Below, one piece after another: positions 22,868 through 23,082 of a stretch of DNA of 23,082 nt (within the stretch, counting starts at the first letter, position 1; each line of letters starts with the position of its first letter). The DNA is from Candidatus Bathycorpusculum fermentans (lineage in GTDB: Archaea > Thermoproteota > Bathyarchaeia > Bathyarchaeales > Bathycorpusculaceae), in NCBI GenBank assembly GCA_009787175.1, contig WRGM01000162.1, forward strand, positions 1 to 23,082, written 5' to 3'. The translations under genes were made by a program, and so were the position numbers. The notes under the pieces were generated by a model that saw only the letters and a program-made list of their open reading frames with translations, did not search any database and was not told the origin of the DNA.

Positions 22868-23082
22868 TTACCTATTTATTTTTCTTAAAAGCAACATGCC
22901 AACAAGGATAACTGTAATAACTATTATTACAATGCCTACTATGAGAGCATATAGCAGAGAGTTAGAGCTTGCAGCAGTTGGCATTACCAGTAATTCAGTT
23001 TGTGCAGCAGATTTATAGTATGAGTTTGAGCCGTCAAAGAATGCGTAAATGTCATATTGTCCTTCCTTGTCAGGTGTAAAGC
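22868..23082 (-). CDS. Partial: C-terminus of a membrane-anchored surface protein
   Basis: A minus-strand frame enters from the window edge and ends at TAA (22868-22870), giving the last 70 residues. It begins with a beta-type stretch (FTPDKEGQYDIYAFFDG), as in Ig-like or other extracellular domains, then a Ser/Ala linker (TAASSNS). It ends in one long hydrophobic helix (LLYALIVGIVIIVITVILVG) followed by a short basic tail (RKINR). This is the usual plan of an archaeal surface protein held by a C-terminal anchor. The rest lies outside the window, so the function is unknown. The anchor plan resembles that of the relic at 3556-3714. Confidence 0.75.
   Translation of the reverse strand, partial: FTPDKEGQYDIYAFFDGSNSYYKSAAQTELLVMPTAASSNSLLYALIVGIVIIVITVILVGMLLLRKINR

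Noticed and set aside
22845..22993. Plus-strand frame after a strong GGAGGTG, starting at TTG
   Set aside because: It is antisense to the clear C-terminal anchor of the minus-strand surface protein and lacks coding character. The GGAGGTG is probably fortuitous.

Overview
The window is AT-rich archaeal chromosome. The best evidence is the route of aromatic synthesis. It encodes the archaeal entry enzymes (ADH synthase AroA' and 3-dehydroquinate synthase II) in place of bacterial DAHP synthase and AroB, and a GHMP-family shikimate kinase in place of bacterial AroK. Genes are tightly packed with 1-4 base overlaps and use ATG, GTG and TTG starts with Shine-Dalgarno sites. Cell-surface proteins carry signal/anchor segments, and one carries a dockerin. 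A Bathyarchaeia-like or other anaerobic archaeon is plausible, but the taxon cannot be fixed from this sequence.

Layout. (1) 1-3354: a tetranucleotide microsatellite, then a large minus-strand secreted surface protein. It is split into two 539-codon open frames by a single in-frame TAG, which falls at a normally conserved Trp of a DUF4430-type domain. (2) 3355-4359: about 1 kb without a convincing gene. It holds the surface-gene promoter, a short relic of a membrane-anchored protein with a terminator-like hairpin, a run of perfect hairpins, and the leader of the next operon. (3) 4360-14488, plus strand: an 11-gene operon for aspartokinase, AroA', AroB', AroD, AroE, shikimate kinase, AroA, AroC, chorismate mutase, a class I/II aminotransferase and TyrA. 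A two-zinc-ribbon protein of unknown function follows at 14581-14997. (4) 15006-22493, minus strand, convergent with the first operon: ilvB-ilvN, then leuC-leuD-leuB-leuA-pheA. (5) 22494-23082: the ilvB promoter region and the C-terminal end of another membrane-anchored surface protein.

How the genes work together. Aspartokinase starts the route to aspartate semialdehyde, a substrate of AroA'. AroA', AroB', AroD, AroE, shikimate kinase, AroA and AroC then lead to chorismate. Chorismate mutase makes prephenate, which goes to tyrosine (TyrA plus aminotransferase) or phenylalanine (PheA plus aminotransferase). PheA sits at the end of the opposite branched-chain operon. Aspartate-semialdehyde dehydrogenase, the enzyme for the sugar-phosphate co-substrate, IlvC, IlvD and the Trp branch are not in the window.

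The biosynthetic operons are recognisable and expected for an archaeon. The less ordinary items are the amber-split dockerin/DUF4430/toroid surface protein beside a 22-copy ATTC repeat, the inverted repeats in front of the aspartokinase operon, the hairpin cluster at 3886-4000, and abrupt changes in strand composition inside genes.
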